The translations under genes were made by a program, and so were the position numbers. The notes under the pieces are model-generated. The model was given only the letters and a program-made list of their open reading frames with translations, was not told the origin of the DNA and searched no databases. A stretch of DNA of 35,314 bases from CAYNWK01 sp964400875. Lineage in GTDB: Bacteria > Chloroflexota > Anaerolineae > Anaerolineales > UBA4823. Location: the NCBI GenBank assembly GCA_964400875.1, contig CAYNWK010000030.1, positions 1 to 35,314 on the forward strand, given 5' to 3'. Of this stretch, positions 5,790 through 13,210 are shown in pieces. The first letter of the stretch is position 1. Every line of letters begins with the position of its first letter.

Positions 5790-6959
5790 GTGAGCAAACC
5801 ACATGCCATCGTAATTGGCGCGGGATTCACCGGCGTTGCCACCGCTCATGATCTGGCATCGCGCGGCTTTGATGTAACCGTGGTAGAAAGGGGGCCGATT
5901 GTTAACGGAACCTCAGGTCGAACACATGGGTTGTTGCACAGTGGAGGGCGTTACGCTGTGGGCGACCAGGAATCCGCGATCGAGTGCATCGAAGAGAACA
6001 TGATTCTGCGCAAGATCGCCCCGCAGATGATCGAGCAGAACGGCGGGCTTTTCGTTGCCATTAACGAGGATGACCTGGCCTACCGGGAGAAATTCATTCA
6101 GGGAAACGAGGCTTGTGGAATACCGATCGAGGAGATTACATCTGAAGAAGCGCTCAAGCTCGAGCCGAATTTGAACCCCAAAGTGTTGACGGCATTCACC
6201 GTTCCTGATGGCACTTTTGACCCCTTGCGTCTGGCGTTGGCTTTTGCTGCAACCGCGAAACATAATGGCGCGAAATTCTTGTTATTCACCGAGGTCAAGG
6301 AATTAATCATCGATGGCAAAGGAAACGTCGCTGGTGTAAAGTTTTGGGATCGAAAGACGGACACTCATAGCGAATTACGGGGCGATATCGTGGTCAGCGC
6401 GACTGGCGCCTGGGCAGGCGAGATCGCTGCCATGGCGGACGTCAGTGTACCGGTCATACCTACGCCTGGCGTGATGGTAGCTTACGACGAGCGAATGGTA
6501 CAACGGGCGATCAACCGCTTGAACAAACCGAGCGATGGCGACATCATCGTCCCTCAAAGGCGAATGATGGTGGTAGGAACCACTTCGTTTTCTGCGGATA
6601 ATTTGGACTATATCCCGGTATATGAGGATCAAGTGAAATTAATGTTGGCGCGGGGGGCAGAACTCGTCCCCAAGATCAGAGAAACCAAGGAGCGCGGGGC
6701 TTACATGGCCTCGCGACCGTTGGTAGGGGCGGGCAATACCGGGCGCAGTATTGCGCGCACTTTCAAGTGTTTTGACCACAAGGAAACCAATGGGGTGGAC
6801 GGATTCGTCACCATCACCGGTGGAAAAGCCACCACCCTACGGATGATGGCTGAAAAGACCGCTGATCTGGTCTGTAAAAAACTTGGCGTATCCGCCGAAT
6901 GTACGACTGCAGAACGCCCTCTCCGATCTTACCGAGATTTTTATACCTCTCCGAACTGA
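5790..6959 (+). CDS. glpA: Glycerol-3-phosphate dehydrogenase, GlpA-type FAD subunit (short form)
   Basis: A 389-aa flavoprotein that should oxidise glycerol-3-phosphate to dihydroxyacetone phosphate. The N-terminal Rossmann FAD motif is GAGFTG (residues 10-15) with E34 for the ribose. It is followed by segments typical of GlpA: GRTHGLLHSGGRYAV, the VPDGTFDPLRL block, GTTSF and DGFVTITGGKATTLRMMAE. Compared with E. coli GlpA (542 aa) it lacks the C-terminal BFD-like [2Fe-2S] domain. The start is GTG at 5790 with a GGAAG site upstream. Forty bases downstream begins a fumarate-reductase-type iron-sulfur subunit followed by two membrane anchors, and no GlpB or GlpC is nearby. The likely electron route is FAD to these three subunits to quinone. 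Family identity is secure; the partnership is inference from gene order. Confidence 0.92.
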   Translation: MSKPHAIVIGAGFTGVATAHDLASRGFDVTVVERGPIVNGTSGRTHGLLHSGGRYAVGDQESAIECIEENMILRKIAPQMIEQNGGLFVAINEDDLAYREKFIQGNEACGIPIEEITSEEALKLEPNLNPKVLTAFTVPDGTFDPLRLALAFAATAKHNGAKFLLFTEVKELIIDGKGNVAGVKFWDRKTDTHSELRGDIVVSATGAWAGEIAAMADVSVPVIPTPGVMVAYDERMVQRAINRLNKPSDGDIIVPQRRMMVVGTTSFSADNLDYIPVYEDQVKLMLARGAELVPKIRETKERGAYMASRPLVGAGNTGRSIARTFKCFDHKETNGVDGFVTITGGKATTLRMMAEKTADLVCKKLGVSAECTTAERPLRSYRDFYTSPN

Positions 6960-6999
6960 GGAGAACCATACTTCAACACCGACCGACAAGGAAGGGATA

Positions 7000-7734
7000 A
7001 TGAGCCAGGAGAAATGGAAGGTTACTTATCGAATCTTCCGCAAAAAAGGGACAGAGTCATCCAAGTTCGAGGATTTCGAACTGGAGGTCAGTCCAGATGA
7101 GTATGTTTTGGACGGAGTGGAGCGAGTTTGGGCATTTCACGATCGCTCGTTAACCTTCCGGCATGCCTGCCACCATTCAACCTGCGGCGCTTGCGGCATG
7201 GTCGTTAACGGGTTTGAAAAGTTGAGTTGCATTACGCCGATTCGCGAGATAACGCAGAACGGCGGCGTTGTCAAAGTAGAGCCGATGCGCAATTTTCCTG
7301 TGATCAGCGACCTAGTCGTGGATATGGGGTTGTTTTACAGCCGGATGGACATGGTAGGCCAACGCCAGGTGATCCCGCTTGAAGAAGAACCCACCCAAGC
7401 TGGCATTCAGACCGGGCCGGTTGAACGCGACGGAGGTTACGTACGTTTATCGGACTGTATCGAATGCGGATTGTGCATAAGCGCTTGTCCCATTGTGGCC
7501 ACAACCCCCGCGTATCTTGGTCCTGCCGTGCTGGCCGGAGCACAGCAAAATGGTTTAGAGCGAACTCCCAAGCTGCTGGATTTAGTTGACACTGAAGACG
7601 GCGTATGGCGGTGTCACAGCGCCTACGAATGTACTGCGGTATGTCCATCGAATGTAGAACCGGCCTGGCGAATCATGGATCTGCGCAAACAAGTCGTCAA
7701 AGCGAAGCTCAAGGGTCTCTTCGGTGGAAGCTGA
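7000..7734 (+). CDS. Succinate dehydrogenase/fumarate reductase-type iron-sulfur subunit
   Basis: A 244-aa protein of the SdhB/FrdB family. A plant-type [2Fe-2S] site is seen in residues 57-77 (C57, C62, C65, C77). The C-terminal ferredoxin part has CIECGLCISACP (C153, C156, C159, C163) for [4Fe-4S] and CHSAYECTAVCP (C205, C211, C215) for the remaining cluster, normally [3Fe-4S]. Length and order match complex II iron-sulfur subunits. The frame is open further upstream to 6883, but that would overlap glpA; the ATG at 7000, after a GAAGGG site, gives the normal family N-terminus. It sits directly after a GlpA-type flavoprotein rather than an SdhA, so it probably takes electrons from glycerol-3-phosphate oxidation. 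It could instead pair with an SdhA encoded elsewhere. Confidence 0.93.
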   Translation: MSQEKWKVTYRIFRKKGTESSKFEDFELEVSPDEYVLDGVERVWAFHDRSLTFRHACHHSTCGACGMVVNGFEKLSCITPIREITQNGGVVKVEPMRNFPVISDLVVDMGLFYSRMDMVGQRQVIPLEEEPTQAGIQTGPVERDGGYVRLSDCIECGLCISACPIVATTPAYLGPAVLAGAQQNGLERTPKLLDLVDTEDGVWRCHSAYECTAVCPSNVEPAWRIMDLRKQVVKAKLKGLFGGS

Positions 7735-7759
7735 CGTTATCTAATCAGGAGAGTTTGGA

Positions 7760-8152
7760 ATGATCGAAAGCCAGGAAAAATCAAAGACATCCGGAGTTGC
7801 TAAATGGTTCGACCCGCGCTGGAGGCATTCTGGCACCTGGGCTTTTATCCTCAACCGAGTGACTGCCTTAGGGTTGACCGTTTACCTATATTTGCATTTG
7901 GTGATATTACGAAGTTTGGCCGGAGGTCCGGAAGCATATGATGGATTTTTGGCGACTATAAGGTCCCCGATTTTTGTCTTTGGTGAGCTGTTGGTTGTGA
8001 TCGGCGGTCTCATTCACGGATTGAATGGCTTGCGCATCGCCTTGAACAGTTTCGGGATCGCCGTCCCATACCAACGTCAGTTATTCTACGGTTTGATGGT
8101 TATAGCTATCATCACCAGTGTGATCTTCGGCGTTCGCATGTTTACGGCTTAG
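7760..8152 (+). CDS. SdhC/FrdC-like cytochrome b membrane anchor subunit
   Basis: A 130-aa protein with three predicted membrane helices (about residues 30-51, 70-96 and 106-127). The segment GLIHGLNGLRIALNSFG (H86) matches the H-x3-GLR signature around the heme b ligand of complex II anchors; H46 in the first helix is another possible ligand. It begins 25 bp after the iron-sulfur subunit. With the next gene it should form the membrane anchor, bind heme b and pass electrons to quinone. The match to SdhC-type anchors is good although such small subunits diverge fast; which of the two anchors is C or D is a matter of order. Confidence 0.82.
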   Translation: MIESQEKSKTSGVAKWFDPRWRHSGTWAFILNRVTALGLTVYLYLHLVILRSLAGGPEAYDGFLATIRSPIFVFGELLVVIGGLIHGLNGLRIALNSFGIAVPYQRQLFYGLMVIAIITSVIFGVRMFTA

Positions 8153-8195
8153 CACCAAATAACACCTAAGATAAATTAAGGACTAGGAAGCGATT

Positions 8196-8573
8196 ATGAT
8201 TGAAACGAGATCTGCCCCCAAGAATGGTGAAGGCGCCTGGTTGTGGATGATTAAGATATTTGGGGGAGTGTTAATCGTCGTGATTTTGATCATACATCTA
8301 ATCGTCAACCATTTTATCGCCGAAGGAGGCTTGTTAACCTACGCGGACGTGGTTCGTTATTATTCGAATCCAATCATCCCCATCATGGAGATCAGTTTTT
8401 TGATCCTGGTTGTATCTCATTCTCTGATCGGATTGCGAAGTATCATCCTGGATCTGAAACCCGCCAGGTCGCTCCTGACAGCTGTAAATTGGATTTTCGC
8501 GGTGGTTGGCGTCGTCTCGATTGTCTATGGAATCTGGTTGGTGATGTCGATTGTCTCACAAGGAAGCGCCTAG
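8196..8573 (+). CDS. SdhD/FrdD-like membrane anchor subunit
   Basis: A 125-aa protein with three hydrophobic segments (about residues 20-40, 60-85 and 93-117). VVSHSLIGLRSIILD (H75) repeats the H-x3-GLR signature of the preceding gene, and H34 and H39 in the first helix are further candidate ligands. It follows the SdhC-like gene by 43 bp and ends the block, meeting the convergent transporter gene only 4 bp later. Two similar anchors each with an HxxxGLR helix suggest a two-subunit complex-II-type anchor, possibly with two hemes. Heme number is inference. Confidence 0.78.
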   Translation: MIETRSAPKNGEGAWLWMIKIFGGVLIVVILIIHLIVNHFIAEGGLLTYADVVRYYSNPIIPIMEISFLILVVSHSLIGLRSIILDLKPARSLLTAVNWIFAVVGVVSIVYGIWLVMSIVSQGSA

Positions 8574-8577
8574 TTCA

Positions 8578-10032
8578 TTATTGGTTTGCTAAGGAAGGTA
8601 GTCGAACACGGTTGATCGCAAAGACGGAGACAAGAAACAAGACACCGTAAATGCCGAAAATCAGGAGATAGCCTAATTCGGGGGAATCGGGTACGTGGCG
8701 TGTGAAGAAATCGGCGATGGGGCCGCCGAGATAAGCGCCAATTGCGCCAGCCCCGGCGCCAGCTAAATTTGCAATTCCAAGATAGCTTGCAGCCTTCTTT
8801 TTGGGAACCAGCTCAGTTCCCAAAGCCCAATTGGCTGTGTAAAAAACTCCTGTAGCCGCCCCGATGAATGCCCCTCCGATGTAGATTGTTGTGAGATTGG
8901 GTAGAGAGAGAGCTATCAGGGTCCCCAAGGCGGCGATAAACCCGCTGTACGTCACCAATTTTTTATGCCCAAAACGGTCGGCTAACCAACCGCTGGGCAG
9001 CGCGAACAGCAGTACAGCAAGGCCGACGATCAACATCAGGATCGCCCCCGGACCGGCAGCTTTTTCCCGGACAAGTCCCAGGCGCGCTTGCAGGAAAAAG
9101 ATCGCGAAAGTTGAAAGATTCACAACACCAACCAGATAGGCTAATCGGTTGACTACCCACCAGGTGAAGGATCGCTTATTTCTGGCGGCGGTCCCAATAC
9201 CGATCTTAACGCTCAACCAAACACCCACCCCGATGGCAACGAGCATCGCCAACAGACCAGCAAGCCCCGCTAGAACGATCATCGCCTGAGGCGAAGCAAG
9301 GGTTGCGATCGATAGCCCGCTCAGACGGATGAATTCGCCCATCCCGAGAATAATCGCGGTAAATAGGGCCGTCATCATGACTAACCGGGCAAATGGTCTC
9401 CAATCCATCGAGCTAGGAGGGCGAACGAGCGGTTTTTCCCGTACGAACATAGTAATCAGCGTAGTTGAAATCAACAAAATTGATGTGACGATTAATCCTC
9501 CCCGAATATTACCTCCATTGATTAACCGGGCGACCGTAAAAGCGACAAAGATTAACGGTAGGGGTAGTTCCAGGACGGCTTTAACCCCAGAAAACCGCCC
9601 TCGTTTCTCCTCAGGAACCAAATCGGGGATCAGCCCTTGTTGAGCGCTCAGGGCAATATTCGAAGAAAGCTGCAGCATCAGCACAGCGAAGAATAAAAAC
9701 CGGTATCCTGAGATGTTTTCCATGTCCAGTGATAAGCCGATGGCTGCAATAAAAACCAGGTTTAAAACCGAGCCGAGCAAGATAAACGGCCGGCGCCGGC
9801 CCCAACGGGAAATGTTCCGGTCGGATATGACGCCGAAGCCGGCTTGGACGAGTACTGCGACCATCAAGCTCCACAACCGCAGGTTTCCAAATAAAGTACC
9901 TTTCAGCTCTTCTCCGACAAAGTCCTGGACCAATAAAGGAGTGATAAGCCCGGTTGCTTGTGCCAGTGTCGTTTGCCCAAGGTAGAATATGTTGATGGTG
10001 ATGTAGTCATACCAGCGAACTGGTCGACCCAT
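8578..10032 (-). CDS. MFS transporter, sugar-type (GPH/sucrose-transporter-like)
   Basis: A 484-aa transporter with about 12 membrane segments. The loop after helix 2 reads SDRNISRWGRRRPFILLG, close to the signature of GPH/SLC45-like sugar transporters, and the matching loop in the second half is GWLADRFGHKK. The frame extends to an ATG at 10047, but the ATG at 10032 is preferred because AGGAGAAGG lies just upstream and overlaps the extra codons. It is convergent with the sdhD-like gene with a 4-bp gap and no visible bidirectional terminator. The substrate is not determinable; a sugar or glycoside is the family expectation. Confidence 0.85.
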   Translation of the reverse strand: MGRPVRWYDYITINIFYLGQTTLAQATGLITPLLVQDFVGEELKGTLFGNLRLWSLMVAVLVQAGFGVISDRNISRWGRRRPFILLGSVLNLVFIAAIGLSLDMENISGYRFLFFAVLMLQLSSNIALSAQQGLIPDLVPEEKRGRFSGVKAVLELPLPLIFVAFTVARLINGGNIRGGLIVTSILLISTTLITMFVREKPLVRPPSSMDWRPFARLVMMTALFTAIILGMGEFIRLSGLSIATLASPQAMIVLAGLAGLLAMLVAIGVGVWLSVKIGIGTAARNKRSFTWWVVNRLAYLVGVVNLSTFAIFFLQARLGLVREKAAGPGAILMLIVGLAVLLFALPSGWLADRFGHKKLVTYSGFIAALGTLIALSLPNLTTIYIGGAFIGAATGVFYTANWALGTELVPKKKAASYLGIANLAGAGAGAIGAYLGGPIADFFTRHVPDSPELGYLLIFGIYGVLFLVSVFAINRVRLPSLANQ

Positions 10033-10095
10033 AGTCCTTCTCCTCATCAGTTTGATAATTTGCTGATTTTATCACCTGGCAAAATTGATACAGTT

Positions 10096-10176
10096 AGAAG
10101 TTACACAGTTTACGAGGGAATTGGAGGTGTTTTGGCGAGCACAGCCCGCCCAAACACCCCCAAATGCATTAGTCCT
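10096..10176. repeat. MITE/REP-like palindromic element, copy 1
   Basis: An 81-bp element beginning AGAAGTTACACA and ending AAATGCATTAGTCCT. Its core hairpin pairs 10126-10137 with 10147-10158 (11 of 12 pairs, 9-nt loop). It shares ends and the CCAAACACCCCCA-type right arm with the element at 18329-18420, while the loops differ. It has no coding potential. Confidence 0.6.
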
Positions 10177-10256
10177 AACAGTAGAGCCATTGGAAGTTAA
10201 CAGCAAGACTTTGCCTTCCCTATACAACGCTCCGAGCAAGCCCGACTTAGTGTTGT

Positions 10257-10285
10257 TTGACGGTGATATGGTTTTGGCGTATAAT
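10257..10285 (+). promoter_or_regulatory. Near-consensus sigma70-type promoter for acnA
   Basis: TTGACG (10257-10262), a 17-bp spacer and a perfect TATAAT (10280-10285). The start would be near 10292, giving a leader of about 110 nt before the acnA ATG at 10403. This suggests strong expression of the acnA-cysteine ligase pair. Confidence 0.8.
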
Positions 10286-10351
10286 TTTAAGGTAGTGTAT
10301 TGGTATTGATTGAAAAGGTTGTAGTTGGGGGAAGAATCTCAAGAACTTATT

Positions 10352-10378
10352 AGGCCCGTCTTCTCAGGAGACGGGGCT
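10352..10378 (+). other. Hairpin in the acnA leader
   Basis: AGGCCCGTCT (10352-10361) pairs with AGACGGGGCT (10369-10378), 9 of 10 pairs, with a 7-nt loop. It ends about 9 nt before the AGGAG-type ribosome site. The following ATTGTTGTG is only weakly T-rich, so it is more likely a 5' stability or control element than a terminator. Confidence 0.45.
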
Positions 10379-10402
10379 ATTGTTGTGAGCACAGGAGTGG
10401 CC

Positions 10403-13210
10403 ATGAATTCGAAAACAAGATCGGATCCATTCGGAGCTCGGGCGGCCCTCGAAACCGCGTCCGGGCAGGTGGAGATCTATCGCCTCGAGCGATTAGAAAA
10501 ATCGGGGGGTAGCCAGATAAACCGGCTGCCCTTCTCAATCAAGATACTCCTGGAGGCTGCTCTCCGCCAATGTGATGGATTTGAAATTACGGAGAAAGAT
10601 GTCACTGGCCTGGTAAATTGGAGCTCTGCTCAAGGCGAGCGAAAAGAGCTGCCTTTTAAACCTGCCCGGGTGATCATGCAAGACTTCACCGGGGTTCCAG
10701 GGGTCGTCGATCTCGCCGCGATGCGCAGCGCGCTGGAGCGACTTGGGGGCGATCCAGCGCGCATTAACCCCGTGATCCCGGTGGATTTGGTAATCGACCA
10801 TTCCGTACAGGTGGATCGCTTCGGTTCGAGTTATGCGCTGTTCTTCAACGCCGAGCGGGAATTCGAAAGGAATCGCGAGCGATACGAATTTCTTCGCTGG
10901 GGCGCCAATGCCTTCGAGAACTTTCGTGTAGTCCCTCCGGCGACGGGAATTGTTCACCAGGTCAACCTTGAATACCTTGGGCAGGTGGTGATGTCTCCGA
11001 ACGTTAATGGTCGGGTCGTTGCCTACCCGGATTCATTAGTAGGAACCGATTCGCATACTACCATGATCAACGCGCTCGGCATCGTTGGATGGGGGGTTGG
11101 GGGCATCGAAGCCGAAGCGGTCATGCTCGGACAACCGATCTACATGCTCACCCCAGATGTAATCGGGTTTAAATTAATTGGCGAGCTGCCCGAAGGGGCG
11201 ACGGCAACCGACCTGGTGCTGACCGTCACCCAAATGCTGCGTGAACACGGAGTGGTGGGTAAATTTGTAGAATATTATGGTCCGGGCATGGGCAAATTAA
11301 GTCTGCCGGACCGGGCGACGATTGCCAATATGTCGCCGGAGTATGGGGCTACCATGGGGTTTTTCCCGGTCGATCAGGAGACCCTGCGTTATATGGCCTC
11401 AACCGGCCGCTCGCCAGAGCGAGTGGACCTGGTTGAGCGTTATTGCAAAGAGCAGGGGTTATTCCATACCGAGAGTACGCCGGATCCGGATTACACCGAA
11501 ACCCTGGAGCTGGATATGAGCACTGTGCTTCCCAGCATCGCAGGGCCTAAAAGACCGCAGGACCGCATCCCCTTGGGCGAGGCCAAAAGCGCTTTTTGGC
11601 AGACGTTGGATAAATCCTTTGGCAAGAAAATCGAGCTGGATGCCAGCGCCAATCCGGAGTACATCCGCTGGTTAGGGGAGGGCGGAGAACCGCTAGAAGC
11701 CTGGAAGATGCCCCAGCCACGCCGGCGGGATCTTTATCGCGGCCAGCATGTGACTCTGGAATTGGATGATGAAGAGACCACCCTGTCGCATGGTTCGGTA
11801 GTGATCGCCGCGATCACCAGCTGCACCAATACTTCCAATCCCTCCGTGATGATCGGCGCGGGGCTACTCGCCAAAAAAGCGGTTGAGCGGGGCCTGGATG
11901 TGAAACCCTGGGTGAAGACCAGCATGGCGCCTGGTTCGCGTGTGGTAACCAGATACCTAGAAGCCTCCGGATTAATACCTTTTCTGGAAGCTTTGCGGTT
12001 TCATATCGTCGGATACGGCTGTACTACCTGCATCGGCAACAGCGGTCCGCTGCCAGCGGCGGTCGCCCAGGCGGCTAATGAAGGTGATTTAGTTGTCGCC
12101 TCGGTGCTTTCCGGGAACCGTAACTTTGAGGGGCGCATCAACCCGGTCGTAAAGGCAAACTATCTTGCCAGCCCTCCCCTGGTCGTGGCTTACGCTCTGG
12201 CCGGCACGGTTGATATCGATATGGACAGCGAGCCATTGGGACACGACCCGAACGGCGAGCCGGTTTACCTTCATGATATCTGGCCCAGTCAGGAGGAGAT
12301 TTTGGCTTTTATCCAATCTTCTCTTCGCCCGGAAATGTTCGAAGAAGAGTACGCCAACGTATTTGATGGCAACGAAACCTGGAATCAAATTCAAATCAGC
12401 GGCGGTGAGCTTTACGAGTGGGAGGACGATTCAACCTATATTGCGGAACCGCCGTTCTTCTCGGATTTGACCCTCGACCCACCTGGGGTAAAACCCATCA
12501 AAGACGCCAGGGTGCTCGCATTTTTAGGAGACTCAGTCACGACCGACCACATTTCACCGGCCGGCGCAATACCCAAAGCCAGTCCAGCGGGTGAATATCT
12601 GATCAATCACGGTGTAGAGCTGCGCGACTTTAATTCCTTCGGGTCCCGACGCGGCAACCACGAAGTGATGATGCGGGGGACGTTCGGAAATATCCGTATT
12701 CGCAATAAGCTGGTTCCCGAGGTAGAAGGCGGTTATACGGTTTACCAGCCAACAGGAGAACAGATGGCGATATATGATGCAGCTATGCGATATCTCCGCT
12801 CCGACACCCCATTAATCGTCATCGCTGGAAAAGAATATGGCACCGGCAGCTCCCGCGACTGGGCTGCAAAAGGCACGATCTTATTGGGTGTGAAAGCTGT
12901 AATCGCCGAATCTTATGAGCGCATCCACCGGAGCAATTTGATCGGTATGGGTGTCCTGCCGCTGCAATTTGCCGCAGGGGAGAGCGCCGAATCATTAGGA
13001 TTGACCGGTTTTGAAGTCTATTCGATCATCGGGCTGGACGATAGCCTCAAGCCCAACCAGGAGCTCACGGTCAAAGCTGACGGCGGCATTGAGAAGGAGA
13101 AGATTTTCAAGGTCATTGCCAGGGTTGACACACCTGTTGAGGTTAAATATTACCGCAACGGCGGTATCCTTCACGCAGTACTGCGTGAGATGGCGAGGGA
13201 TCAAGGGTGA
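10403..13210 (+). CDS. acnA: Aconitate hydratase A
   Basis: A 935-aa AcnA/IRP1-type aconitase that interconverts citrate and isocitrate in the TCA cycle via a [4Fe-4S] cluster. The three cluster cysteines are C474 (SCTNTSNPSV) and C540/C543 (GYGCTTCIGNSG); their spacing of 66 and 3 residues equals that in E. coli AcnA. The swivel domain follows, with GDSVTTDHISPAG, RRGNHEVMMRGTF and the GTGSSRDWAAKG substrate motif. The frame opens upstream to 10325, but the ATG at 10403 has an AGGAG site and gives the normal N-terminal SDPFGARAALETASG region, so it is chosen. A strong promoter lies at 10257-10285. The stop overlaps the next start by 4 bp, so the two are translationally coupled. Confidence 0.96.
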   Translation: MNSKTRSDPFGARAALETASGQVEIYRLERLEKSGGSQINRLPFSIKILLEAALRQCDGFEITEKDVTGLVNWSSAQGERKELPFKPARVIMQDFTGVPGVVDLAAMRSALERLGGDPARINPVIPVDLVIDHSVQVDRFGSSYALFFNAEREFERNRERYEFLRWGANAFENFRVVPPATGIVHQVNLEYLGQVVMSPNVNGRVVAYPDSLVGTDSHTTMINALGIVGWGVGGIEAEAVMLGQPIYMLTPDVIGFKLIGELPEGATATDLVLTVTQMLREHGVVGKFVEYYGPGMGKLSLPDRATIANMSPEYGATMGFFPVDQETLRYMASTGRSPERVDLVERYCKEQGLFHTESTPDPDYTETLELDMSTVLPSIAGPKRPQDRIPLGEAKSAFWQTLDKSFGKKIELDASANPEYIRWLGEGGEPLEAWKMPQPRRRDLYRGQHVTLELDDEETTLSHGSVVIAAITSCTNTSNPSVMIGAGLLAKKAVERGLDVKPWVKTSMAPGSRVVTRYLEASGLIPFLEALRFHIVGYGCTTCIGNSGPLPAAVAQAANEGDLVVASVLSGNRNFEGRINPVVKANYLASPPLVVAYALAGTVDIDMDSEPLGHDPNGEPVYLHDIWPSQEEILAFIQSSLRPEMFEEEYANVFDGNETWNQIQISGGELYEWEDDSTYIAEPPFFSDLTLDPPGVKPIKDARVLAFLGDSVTTDHISPAGAIPKASPAGEYLINHGVELRDFNSFGSRRGNHEVMMRGTFGNIRIRNKLVPEVEGGYTVYQPTGEQMAIYDAAMRYLRSDTPLIVIAGKEYGTGSSRDWAAKGTILLGVKAVIAESYERIHRSNLIGMGVLPLQFAAGESAESLGLTGFEVYSIIGLDDSLKPNQELTVKADGGIEKEKIFKVIARVDTPVEVKYYRNGGILHAVLREMARDQG

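Noticed and set aside
5790..6959. L-2-hydroxyglutarate oxidase or another DAO-family oxidase instead of GlpA
   Set aside because: The THGLLHSGGRYAV, VPDGTFDPLRL and DGFVTITGGK segments are specific to GlpA-type proteins, and glpF and glpK lie just upstream.
10085..10309. 74-codon frame upstream of acnA
   Set aside because: It covers the MITE-like element and the acnA promoter and has no good ribosome site.
10325..10402. Upstream extension of acnA
   Set aside because: It would translate through the leader hairpin; the ATG at 10403 has an AGGAG site and matches the family N-terminus.
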